64,000 bases of DNA, taken from NCBI RefSeq assembly GCF_000447295.1, contig NZ_KE650771.1:1761004-1825003 (forward strand), written 5' to 3'. The stretch is from Fischerella sp. PCC 9431 (GTDB lineage: Bacteria > Cyanobacteriota > Cyanobacteriia > Cyanobacteriales > Nostocaceae). A program made the position numbers and the translations under genes. Shown here piece after piece: positions 37,456 to 45,582 of this stretch (position 1 is the first letter of the stretch; the number at the start of each line of letters is the position of its first letter). A model generated the notes under the pieces. It was not told the DNA's origin. It ran no database searches and saw only the letters and a list, made by a program, of their open reading frames with translations.

Positions 37456-38214
37456 ATGCAAAAAATTCCTGCTTTAACAAAAACATTCATAGCATTATCT
37501 GTTGGTTTCGGTATTGCTGCTGCTACACCTTCAGCAAAAGCTGCTTCCTTAGTTCCTCAACAGGAAGGAGAAGTACAAACCAACCTTACATGTCTTGCTC
37601 CAAATCAGTGTATTAACACAACTTCACTCGGTTATACTGTCACAAGTTTAGATTATGATGGGGCTGGTGGTTATGGTCTTAGTCGATTATTCGTAGATAG
37701 CAGAACCACTTCTAATACCTATGAAGGACAAGGTTTAAAAGTTAGTTTCGGGACAAAAGATGCAGGTACAAACCCAGCATTAAGCGAATATTGGTTCCGT
37801 CCTGTAGCGATTACAGAAAGTGGTAAGTTACCTGAAGGTGGTCAATTAGAAGTCGGTCGCTTCTTATTTAACTTTACTAAGGAAATGTCGGAAGTAAGTT
37901 TAGACTTTTTTGATGTGGAAGATATTGGTACTGCTATCTTGCTAATAAATGGTCAATCAATTAGCAATTTGAATGTACCTGCTGGAAAAAATAACAACAT
38001 TAGATCGTTAACTCTTTATAATGTCAAATCTTTTGAAGTGCAGTTGGGTAACGCCTATTCTAGCAAATTCAAAACTGGTGATGGTGTTGATCTCAAAGGA
38101 AATGTGGTTCCCAAAGCAGTACCAGAATCAGGAAATATTCTCGGTTTAAGTGCTTTACTAGTAGTAGGTGTATTCGGTTTGCGACAACGTAAAAAAACTG
38201 CTTCAGTAGCTTAG
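37456..38214 (+). CDS. LEVG family PEP-CTERM-type exported protein (copy 1)
   Basis: 252 residues. A signal peptide (TKTFIALSVGFGIAAATPSAKA) is followed by a beta-rich domain with the name-giving motif GGQLEVGRFLFNF and DFFDVEDIGTAILLING. The C-terminus VPESGNILGLSALLVVGVFG plus LRQRKK is a PEP-CTERM sorting signal with S in place of the usual P (VPES for VPEP). Such proteins are sorted by exosortase and may be matrix or surface proteins; no exosortase is in this window. The second copy at 38839 is about 70% identical. Confidence 0.88.
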   Translation: MQKIPALTKTFIALSVGFGIAAATPSAKAASLVPQQEGEVQTNLTCLAPNQCINTTSLGYTVTSLDYDGAGGYGLSRLFVDSRTTSNTYEGQGLKVSFGTKDAGTNPALSEYWFRPVAITESGKLPEGGQLEVGRFLFNFTKEMSEVSLDFFDVEDIGTAILLINGQSISNLNVPAGKNNNIRSLTLYNVKSFEVQLGNAYSSKFKTGDGVDLKGNVVPKAVPESGNILGLSALLVVGVFGLRQRKKTASVA

Positions 38215-38838
38215 AAGTTGGTTATGAGATTATATAATTAGTAAACGACTGCACAAACATTTACTATTTACTCACTACGTTATTGATCTAAAAACCCGGT
38301 TTCTCAACTTTCCGAAACCGGATGTTTATAATCAAGTAAACTTATCCTATGAGACTATTAGCTTCAAAAAGGATTGATATTAAATAAAAAATTCCTAATT
38401 TAGACATTTATTTTTTTAGATTTCTCTTTCTGTTTAATCTGATTGAGTAGATAGAGTAAGTAAGCCCAGCACTTATTTACTCTATCTACTCATTTTTTTG
38501 TAATCAATTTGTGAAAATTGAAAAATAAAATCCCTGATTTATTCTACGAATCGGGGATCTTGTTGTTCATTCATTATCCTTGCTTACTCTACGAAAAGCC
38601 ACCTGCATATCTGCTCCTGTTACGTCTACATTATGATTTTGATTTTCTAGTTATTAATACGTGTATAGCTTGTGATTTTACGGAGTAATACTAGGCTTTT
38701 ATCTGCAAATTAAGAGAATGTAAAATATATTTTTTCTACTAGCCACTTTAGCAAGTCATCTATTAGCTTGGTGATGCAACATTCATACATAATCATTTTT
38801 TAGTGTAAGTTTCATTTAAGGGTTGCAGAAGGGGAATC
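38215..38838. other. Spacer between LEVG genes with several hairpins
   Basis: Three repeat-like hairpins: CCGGTTTC/GAAACCGG (38296-38321), the long terminator at 38445-38499, and ATCCCTGATT/AATCGGGGAT (about 38531-38560, followed by CTTGTTGTT as near 22246). No gene is seen. The promoter of LEVG copy 2 should be in the last 200 bp. Confidence 0.65.
38445..38499. terminator. Very stable terminator-like hairpin
   Basis: GAGTAGATAGAGTAAGTAAG (38445-38464) and its complementary copy ending TACTCTATCTACTC (to 38491) form a 20-bp stem with one G-T pair and a 7-nt loop, followed by ATTTTTTT. It lies 230 bp after the first LEVG gene. Confidence 0.85.
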
Positions 38839-39600
38839 ATGTATAAATTTCATTTTTTAGCAGCAATGATGGGAACAGCTTTGAGTTTGGGTGTAATTGC
38901 TGGCGCACCTGCTGCTCATGCTGGTTCTCTCATTCCCACACAAGAAGGTGAAATTAAGACTAATCTTGACTGTCTTGATCCAACTAAATGTCTGAGTACA
39001 ACTTCACTCGGTTACACAGTTACAAGTTTAGATTTTGATGGGGCTAGTGGATATGCTGCTAGTCGATTATTTGTGGATGATAGAGCCACTTTTAACACCT
39101 ATCAAGGGCAAGGTTTAAAAGTTAGTTTTGGAACAAAAGACGCAGGTACAAATACAGCAATCAACGAATACTGGTTACGTCCTGTAGCTATTACAGAAAG
39201 CGGTAAATTACCTGAAGATGGTCAATTAGAAGTTGGTCGCTTCTTATTTGAATTCACAAATGTAATGTCGGAAATAACTCTAGATTTTTTTGATGTGGAA
39301 GATATCGGTACTGGCGTTTTGTTAATTAATGGTAAGTCTGTTGATAATATGATGTTGCCTGCTGGTAATAATAACAATATTCAGGCTTTAACTTTTTACG
39401 ACGTCAAATCTTTTGAAGTGCAGTTGGGTAACGGTCATTCTCAGAAGTTTCCCAACTATGGCGATGGTGTGAACTTATCTGGAATCAAGGGAAAACCAAA
39501 AGCTGTACCAGAAGCAGGAACAACTTTTGGCTTGGGTGCTTTGGCGATCGCAGGTATGTTTGGCTTAAAGCAACGTAAAAAGATTTTATCCGCAGGCTAA
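38839..39600 (+). CDS. LEVG family PEP-CTERM-type exported protein (copy 2)
   Basis: 253 residues, a tandem paralogue of the gene at 37456: same signal-peptide pattern (MMGTALSLGVIAGAPAAHAG), the same LEVG domain (DGQLEVGRFLFEF, DFFDVEDIGTGVLLING), and a C-terminal anchor VPEAGTTFGLGALAIAGMFG plus LKQRKK, with A in place of the P of VPEP. The ribosome site AGAAGGGG lies just upstream. Long stretches of DNA are identical to copy 1, pointing to a fairly recent duplication or gene conversion. Confidence 0.88.
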   Translation: MYKFHFLAAMMGTALSLGVIAGAPAAHAGSLIPTQEGEIKTNLDCLDPTKCLSTTSLGYTVTSLDFDGASGYAASRLFVDDRATFNTYQGQGLKVSFGTKDAGTNTAINEYWLRPVAITESGKLPEDGQLEVGRFLFEFTNVMSEITLDFFDVEDIGTGVLLINGKSVDNMMLPAGNNNNIQALTFYDVKSFEVQLGNGHSQKFPNYGDGVNLSGIKGKPKAVPEAGTTFGLGALAIAGMFGLKQRKKILSAG

Positions 39601-39615
39601 AGGTGATACTGTTTC

Positions 39616-39647
39616 AGCTGCTGAATACATCAGCAGCTTTATTTTTT
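39616..39647. terminator. Shared terminator of convergent genes
   Basis: AGCTGCTGA (39616-39624) pairs with TCAGCAGCT (39630-39638), followed by TTATTTTTT. It lies between LEVG copy 2 and the convergent DUF456 gene and touches the latter's stop codon. Confidence 0.85.
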
Positions 39648-40161
39648 AACCAAATACTTGTGGCCAAGTATTGACTAAGAAAAATACAACTGCTGCGATC
39701 GCCAACACCCCCTGAATTAAATTTCCCACGACTGTACCAACTACAATTCCTATACCAGCTTTGAATGCGATCGCAAAATCTCTTCGGTAGATTAATTCAC
39801 CGATGATTGCTCCTACTAAAGGGCCAAACAGTATTCCTAACAGTGGCCCTCCCACAGGTAAAGCTGGTAATAATCCTAAAAACCCAGCAATTAAACCAAT
39901 AATTGCACCTATTTGTCCCCATTTACTAGCGCCTGCTTGTTTTGCACCCAAATAACCAGCTAATAAATCTACGCCAATACTTAAAACTAGAACTATACCT
40001 GTGACAATCAATGGCGCACTAATAGCAGCAAAAGAACCTTTGATAAATCCCCAAATAATAATAGCTATTAATATTAAGCTCGCACCTGGCAAAGCTGGAA
40101 TCACAGAGCCAATAATACCTATAACCATTAAGACGATTAGTAATAAATAAACTATTTGCAT
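39646..40161 (-). CDS. DUF456 family membrane protein
   Basis: 171 residues, almost entirely hydrophobic, with about five membrane spans and Gly-rich segments (VIGIIGSVIPALPGASLILIAII, FLGLLPALPVGGPLLGILFGPLVGAIIGELI, GIGIVVGTVVGNLIQGVL). This is the DUF456 pattern; the Gly/Pro-rich LPALPVGGPL loop is conserved. Function unknown. It ends at the shared terminator with LEVG copy 2. Confidence 0.88.
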   Translation of the reverse strand: MQIVYLLLIVLMVIGIIGSVIPALPGASLILIAIIIWGFIKGSFAAISAPLIVTGIVLVLSIGVDLLAGYLGAKQAGASKWGQIGAIIGLIAGFLGLLPALPVGGPLLGILFGPLVGAIIGELIYRRDFAIAFKAGIGIVVGTVVGNLIQGVLAIAAVVFFLVNTWPQVFG

Positions 40162-40234
40162 AAATTTGTGTTAGTAATGGGTAATTGGTAATTGGTTAAT
40201 TATTTCCTCGTACTCTTAGCAATCTCAATACTCA

Positions 40235-40882
40235 TTACTGTATCGTCTCACTCAGGGTAACAGCTAACTTATCAGCAATTCCAGCAATCCAGTTTTCATC
40301 TTGTTTAGTATAGCTGCGAGGAGCATTTGCTCCTAAAATCAAAACGCCTTCTTTACCTATTGGTTGACAAATGACTCCTTGAGTATTTTCTGGCAAATAA
40401 TCAAATTCAATTTTTCCCGGATAAACTTTTAAGGCAACTAAATACACAGGTTGCTGTTTTTCTAGCACTCTTTTTAAAATCGGCCCTGGTGTCACCTCTG
40501 ATTTTGTACCTAAAATCCCTCGCCGCAATAAAACTTTACCTTGATAAAAAACGACAAGCGATCGCGTGACTGTATTAGTTAACAATAAATGCGATGCCCA
40601 GGCAAGTTCTGTTTTGATTGTTTGGGGTAAATCCGGAGCAAGTACAAAACCTTCTTCTCCTATTAGTTCTACTACATCAGGCGATCGCGGTTGTATTTGC
40701 TGCCAAAGTAAACCCGTCAAAATCAATACCCCACTCAAAATCACACCCAAGACATCCGCACGAGCTTGAGATTCTGTGATTTCTGGTGTTAGCAAACGGT
40801 TAGTTAACAAAAGTACAGCGCCTAACCCCCCCACAACAATAGGTAGACGCCGCAAAATACGGTTCGGATCGGATTTAGCCAT
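40235..40882 (-). CDS. Cofactor assembly of complex C subunit B (CCB2/CCB4 family)
   Basis: 215 residues from MAKSDPNRILRRLPIVVGGL; an upstream Met would add 8. Two membrane spans (LPIVVGGLGAVLLLTNRLL, VLGVILSGVLILTGLLW) precede a soluble domain with LAPDLPQTIKTELAWASHLLL and GVLILGANAPRSYTKQDENWIAGIADKLA. It matches, from memory, the CCB2/CCB4-type proteins that attach heme c(n) to cytochrome b6. Thus it likely helps to mature the cytochrome b6f complex. The gene upstream is rpaB, same strand. Confidence 0.8.
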   Translation of the reverse strand: MAKSDPNRILRRLPIVVGGLGAVLLLTNRLLTPEITESQARADVLGVILSGVLILTGLLWQQIQPRSPDVVELIGEEGFVLAPDLPQTIKTELAWASHLLLTNTVTRSLVVFYQGKVLLRRGILGTKSEVTPGPILKRVLEKQQPVYLVALKVYPGKIEFDYLPENTQGVICQPIGKEGVLILGANAPRSYTKQDENWIAGIADKLAVTLSETIQ

Positions 40883-40914
40883 GCTTGATAAATGCTGAAA
40901 ACTCAAGAGTCAAG

Positions 40915-40985
40915 AGTCATTTCTCCTTGTATTTCTTGTCTTTTTTGTCTTTTTTGTCTTTTTTGTCTCCCTTGTTCTACTTATC
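40915..40985. repeat. 10-bp tandem repeat (GTCTTTTTT units)
   Basis: TCTTTTTTGT is repeated three to four times between rpaB and the CCB-type gene. It gives a T-rich block downstream of neither stop in the usual terminator context; it belongs to the local low-complexity spacers. Confidence 0.7.
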
Positions 40986-41001
40986 CCCCTTCCCTAGAAA
41001 C

Positions 41002-41739
41002 TTACTCTTCTCCCGGTTCTATAATCCGTTGAAAAAGGTAACCAGTACCTCTGGCTGTCAAAATCAATTCTGGGTTACTAGGATCGTCCTCTAATTTTGC
41101 CCGCAGACGAGAAATGTGTACGTCTACTACACGGGTATCAACATGGCGTTCTGGTGTATATCCCCAAACCTCTTGCAAAATTTCTGAACGAGAGAAAGCC
41201 TCTCCAGAACGACTCACTAGCAGTTCTAGCAAGCTAAATTCCATACCTGTCAAGCGAATACGCTCATCACCTTTGTAGACTTGTCGCTTGTTGGTATCAA
41301 TTTTGATATTGCCAACATGGATTACTCCAGAACTGGGAATTCCAGAAGCACTGTTTTTATCTACCCGCCGCAGTACTGAACGGATTCGAGCTTCGAGTTC
41401 TTTTGGTGAAAAGGGTTTAACGACGTAATCATCAGCACCTAGTTCAAGACCAGTAATCCGGTCAGCAACGTCCCCCAGTGCTGTTAACATAATAATTGGG
41501 ACATCTGATTCCTTACGCAATTCTTGACAAACGCCGTAGCCATCGAGCTTAGGCATCATCACATCCAAAACCACTAAATCAGGGTCAGTCTTGCGGAAAG
41601 TATCCAAAGCTTCTTCGCCGTCGCCAGCAGTTACAACATCATAACCAATCATTGACAGCCGAGTTTCTAAAATTCGGCGAATGCTGGCTTCATCATCTAC
41701 TACCAGAATTTTTTCTTTATGACTTTCCAAGCTAATCAA
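41002..41739 (-). CDS. rpaB: Response regulator RpaB (OmpR family)
   Basis: 245 residues. Receiver domain with D15/D16, phosphoacceptor D59 (DLVVLDVMMPKLDGYG), T in IIMLTALGD and K in VVKPFSPKELEARI; C-terminal winged-helix DNA-binding domain (RLTGMEFSLLELLVSRSGEAFSRSEILQEVWGY ... RVVDVHISRLRAKL). The sequence agrees nearly throughout with the cyanobacterial/plastid RpaB (Ycf27), an essential regulator of photosynthesis and high-light genes that binds HLR1 sites. Its kinase (Hik33/NblS) is not in this window. Confidence 0.95.
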   Translation of the reverse strand: MISLESHKEKILVVDDEASIRRILETRLSMIGYDVVTAGDGEEALDTFRKTDPDLVVLDVMMPKLDGYGVCQELRKESDVPIIMLTALGDVADRITGLELGADDYVVKPFSPKELEARIRSVLRRVDKNSASGIPSSGVIHVGNIKIDTNKRQVYKGDERIRLTGMEFSLLELLVSRSGEAFSRSEILQEVWGYTPERHVDTRVVDVHISRLRAKLEDDPSNPELILTARGTGYLFQRIIEPGEE

Positions 41740-41900
41740 CGCTCCTTAACTAAAATTTTTCATGATTAATTTTTCATACCATAATATTAAGATATCATTC
41801 CAATTATTATGTTGGAAAAAGCTGTAACTACTTCTATTATTGGATTTTTGTTTTTCTGAAGAATTAAGAAAAAATTAAGATTATTTAATAATATTTAAGA

Positions 41901-43499
41901 ATGCCAAAGCCGAAAACTTATTACGTTTGTAACCAATGTGGCGCAGAATCTCCACAATGGTTTGGTAAGTGTCCATCTTGCGGCACATATAATTCCTTAG
42001 AAGAAGAAATTGCCATCCAGTCCTCAACGGATATTCCCAGTCGGGGGGTGAGCAGTTGGCATTCTCAGCAAGGAAACACTAAATCTGCTAAACCAGCAAA
42101 GCCACGAGCTTCTTTAAGATTTGACCAAATTAGCGATCGCCAAGTTACACGCTGGCCTTCTGGTTATGGTGAACTAGATCGAGTCCTCGGCGGCGGTGTT
42201 GTTCCCGGTTCAATGGTATTAATTGGTGGTGATCCGGGTATAGGTAAATCTACGCTACTTTTGCAAGTATCAAATGAGCTAGCACAGAGATATCGCATTC
42301 TCTACGTCTCTGGCGAAGAATCGGGACAACAAGTTAAATTAAGAGCTTCCCGATTGGGTGTTACCAAACCACTCAATGTAGTGAGTAATGGTAATGGCAA
42401 TGGCAATAGTAATGACCATGTTCATGATGACACTAATAATACTGAAGTAATTGAAGTCACACAAATAACCGAAGTAAAAGAAGAAACGCCAAATCAGTCA
42501 GAAATCACACATATAGAAGGAACAACTGCCGATTTATATGTATTACCGGAAACAGATTTAGAAGAGATACTCAAGGAAGTAGAATCTCTCAAACCCAATT
42601 TGACAGTAATTGATAGTATTCAAACAGTCTTTTTCCCTGCTCTGACCTCTGCACCCGGTTCTGTAGCCCAGGTACGGGAATGTACCGCCGCTTTGATGAA
42701 AGTGGCAAAGCACGAAGATATTACCATGTTAATTGTCGGACACGTGACCAAGGAAGGAGCGATCGCCGGACCGAAAGTTTTAGAACACCTCGTAGATACG
42801 GTGTTGTATTTTGAAGGTGATCGCTTTGCTTCCCATCGGTTATTACGGACAGTGAAAAACCGTTTTGGTGCTACCCATGAAATCGGTATCTTTGAAATGG
42901 TAGAACACGGTTTGCGGGAAGTTTCCAACCCCAGCGAACTCTTTTTGGGTAATCGCGATGATCCAGGACCTGGAACTGCGATTGTCGTAGCTTGCGAAGG
43001 TACGCGCCCGATTGTTGTTGAGTTGCAAGCTTTGGTAAGTCCCACTAGTTACGCCTCGCCCCGTCGTTCGACCACAGGCGTAGACTACAATCGGTTGGTG
43101 CAGATTTTGGCAGTATTGGAAAAGCGGGTAGGTGTTCCGATGTCGAAACTCGATTCCTACGTCGCTTCAGCAGGTGGATTGAACGTCGAAGAACCAGCTG
43201 TAGATTTGGGTGTAGCAATTGCGATTGTTGCAAGTTTCCGCGATCGCATTGTCGATCCAGGTACTGTATTAATTGGTGAAGTCGGTTTGGGTGGACAAGT
43301 GCGCCCTGTATCACAAATGGAACTACGGTTAAAAGAGGCTGCAAAATTGGGATTTAAGAGAGCGATCGTTCCGAAAGGACAAAAGTTTCCCAGCTTGGAC
43401 ATTGAGATTTTGCCAGTTTCTAAAGTAATAGATGCAATCATTGCAGCAATACCACAAGCGTCATTGGAGGATGAAGATTTAGAACCAGATGAGGAGTAA
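41901..43499 (+). CDS. radA: DNA repair protein RadA
   Basis: A RecA-like branch-migration ATPase. 532 residues: N-terminal zinc finger CNQCGAESPQWFGKCPSCG (9-27 or so), Walker A GGDPGIGKSTLL, Walker B LTVIDSIQTV, the RadA motif KNRFGATHEIG, and a C-terminal Lon-like domain (VGVPMSKLDSYVASAGG, VDLGVAIAIVASFRDR). An Asn/Gly- and Glu-rich linker of about 45 residues (VVSNGNGNGNSNDHVHDDTN on) sits after the Walker A region, making it longer than the usual 450-500 residues. Confidence 0.95.
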   Translation: MPKPKTYYVCNQCGAESPQWFGKCPSCGTYNSLEEEIAIQSSTDIPSRGVSSWHSQQGNTKSAKPAKPRASLRFDQISDRQVTRWPSGYGELDRVLGGGVVPGSMVLIGGDPGIGKSTLLLQVSNELAQRYRILYVSGEESGQQVKLRASRLGVTKPLNVVSNGNGNGNSNDHVHDDTNNTEVIEVTQITEVKEETPNQSEITHIEGTTADLYVLPETDLEEILKEVESLKPNLTVIDSIQTVFFPALTSAPGSVAQVRECTAALMKVAKHEDITMLIVGHVTKEGAIAGPKVLEHLVDTVLYFEGDRFASHRLLRTVKNRFGATHEIGIFEMVEHGLREVSNPSELFLGNRDDPGPGTAIVVACEGTRPIVVELQALVSPTSYASPRRSTTGVDYNRLVQILAVLEKRVGVPMSKLDSYVASAGGLNVEEPAVDLGVAIAIVASFRDRIVDPGTVLIGEVGLGGQVRPVSQMELRLKEAAKLGFKRAIVPKGQKFPSLDIEILPVSKVIDAIIAAIPQASLEDEDLEPDEE

Positions 43500-44253
43500 C
43501 CTCTTCTCAACTCCTCTGGTGTGAAGCTATCCGTTACTTACATCTTTTTTAACCTCTTTGGCGGAATTACCCATCCTTGTTAGTGGTAGTTCTGGATAGC
43601 GGACAATTACGAGGTATACCCGTTGTCGGTGTCCATAGCTTGCTTCCCCACAGGAGTGTACAGTTAGTTGTACGCTCTTACATTACATCCAATATATATC
43701 AAAATTTTTGTGAAACACTGAAATCCAATATTTGCAAGCATTTGTTAGGTTTCGCAAACCCCCAGCACAAAACGTATTGAAGCGTACTTGACAAACTTGC
43801 ACTTATGATCATCGCTCTTTAATATTCTTGGTCAAGCCCACGAGTGAGTTTACGCCTAATTTATAGGAATCTTATCCTGGATACTTATTTATTAAGAATC
43901 AGCCATCAACAAATCATAATTTGGATATTTATAACTTAAAGCTTTTTTAATCTTCTGCTAATACATAATTGTGAGATTTCAAATAAAGTCTACTTCAATA
44001 TTAATCTCAGCTTTTGTTGTACTATTTTTATTTCATAAAAATTCTATGAGTTTGATTGTTTTTTTCATTTGTATGATTTGTACGAATTAATTATTTTGAT
44101 TGACTTATTATATTTCCTATAAATTCTAGTATAAATACTGAAGTCAACTCTATGAAGTTTACAAGAATATGTAATGTATCAAGCTTGCAAAAAGAAATTA
44201 GCAAGCAAAGATTAAGGAAAATTCAACTTTTGAACCCCAGGTAAGAATTGATC
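43500..44253. other. AT-rich intergenic region with repeat copy
   Basis: 750 bp with no convincing gene. At 43658-43682 lies GTACAGTTAGTTGTACGCTC plus TTACA, matching 48514-48538 at 21-22 of 25 positions. The promoter of the following secreted-protein gene should be close to 44100-44240. Confidence 0.6.
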
Positions 44254-44673
44254 ATGAAGTTATTATCTCGTTCAGCATCTGTTTTCGTTGGTTTGGCAGT
44301 TCTCGCAGCATTTGCATCCTCTCCCGCCAAAGCTGAATCTACTTTCAGTGGTGCTTCCACTTTTAGTACTCCTAGTGGCTATACACAGTCTGTTTCTGGT
44401 GAGTTGACCACCACAACTGGTACTATTCAAGGAGGCACATCAACGACTCCTGCTGCACCTTCAGTAAATGCAGTATTTCAAGATGTTACTACTGCAACTC
44501 CTGGTACAAGCGGAACTTTGACCCTCAATGCTTATATTGATAATTCAGCAGTTGGTAGTATTGAGCAAGTAGTAGCAAACGAACTAGATGCTTTAGACAT
44601 CACCACAACTGGTGTTCTGGAAAAATACACCTCTATTCTTCAAGCTGCTGGTGGTACTGACGGTTTAGAATAA
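44254..44673 (+). CDS. Small secreted Thr-rich protein, function unknown
   Basis: 139 residues from the ATG at 44254 (a TTG two codons upstream is less likely). A clean signal peptide (MKLLSRSASVFVGLAVLAAF then ASSPAKA) is followed by a Ser/Thr-rich mature part (GELTTTTGTIQGGTSTTPAA) and an end SILQAAGGTDGLE. No domain is recognised. A 13-bp perfect hairpin lies 140 bp downstream. The next gene is a large secreted/outer-membrane protein 900 bp away; a functional link is possible but not shown. Confidence 0.7.
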   Translation: MKLLSRSASVFVGLAVLAAFASSPAKAESTFSGASTFSTPSGYTQSVSGELTTTTGTIQGGTSTTPAAPSVNAVFQDVTTATPGTSGTLTLNAYIDNSAVGSIEQVVANELDALDITTTGVLEKYTSILQAAGGTDGLE

Positions 44674-44813
44674 TCGTTTCGTTTTCCAACAACTAGTACA
44701 GCTAGAGCGAAAATAAAGACGCCATCTTACAAAAGAACAAAATATCAAAAAAGTTTTTGCATTTTGACTTTTAATTTTCGCGTAGCAGCACTAGGTTGGA
44801 AGAACATAAGCAT

Positions 44814-44860
44814 CTATAGCTTGATGCTCTAAATCTATCACATCAAGCTATAGAAAAGTA
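44814..44860 (+). terminator. Hairpin downstream of secreted-protein gene
   Basis: CTATAGCTTGATG (44814-44826) and CATCAAGCTATAG (44841-44853) form a perfect 13-bp stem with a 14-nt loop. A T-tract follows only after AAAAGTATAG, so terminator activity is uncertain. Confidence 0.6.
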
Positions 44861-45080
44861 TAGTTTTTGTGGCCAATTTGTAAAACTTTCAATAAGTTTA
44901 TTTTAAGGGGTGCAATGCATCGTACCCCCTAAAACTTTTTCCTATATTCACCTCCCATGAATTTCAAGTTTCAGCTGATTTTGTTGTCTGTTGTCAGTAG
45001 TTACTGGTTGTAATTACAAGCAATTGACTGTTTGCATAGATTAAATAGAATACGATTCAGCAAGCGCAAAAATTAGCATC

Positions 45081-45202
45081 CTAAAACACCGATTTTCTGA
45101 TTCCAAGAACCTGGTTTTTGTGAAAACTCAAATAGAACATTAGTTAATCGAAACAAAAATTTATTTGTCATCATAATCATTAATAGTAAATCGGTGTTTT
45201 AG
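45081..45202. repeat. 122-bp element with 15-bp perfect inverted ends
   Basis: CTAAAACACCGATTT at 45081-45095 is the exact reverse complement of AAATCGGTGTTTTAG at 45188-45202. The inside is AT-rich and non-coding. The layout is that of a MITE or of a small structured RNA; no clear target-site duplication is seen. Confidence 0.7.
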
Positions 45203-45582
45203 TAGGTTGGCTTAATGAATGAAAACTCAGAATTTAGTTTTCTCTATTGATTTGAACTTGACCCAACCTAAGTTTTTTGTGACTGAATATTATTGAAATT
45301 TAATCAGCAAGCTATTCAGAAAATTTTCTGCTGAACTTGTCAGCAAGTAAGACAGAGTTATCAGAATCTAAAACATCTATCAATTCTGATATATGTAAGT
45401 TTTGATAAATGTCAGTAATAAACTCATAAGTGGCAAGACTAAATTAAAAAGAATATTCTTCAAATCATTATACAAAGGTGAAAATTTCTCTCCATAAATA
45501 AGACTTTCATCTTATATTTAATGATGTCTATCTACTTATACCAATCTTGCTGACAATCTTGTTGACACAATAAAGTTGATTT

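Larger units (their letters stand above)
44674..45582. other. Long intergenic region with hairpin and inverted-repeat element
   Basis: 909 bp, AT-rich, without a gene. It contains the hairpin at 44814-44853 and a 122-bp element bounded by 15-bp inverted repeats (45081-45202). Confidence 0.65.

Noticed and set aside
42620..43510. Several antisense frames of 99-141 residues inside radA
   Set aside because: All overlap the conserved radA coding region; no ribosome sites and not protein-like.
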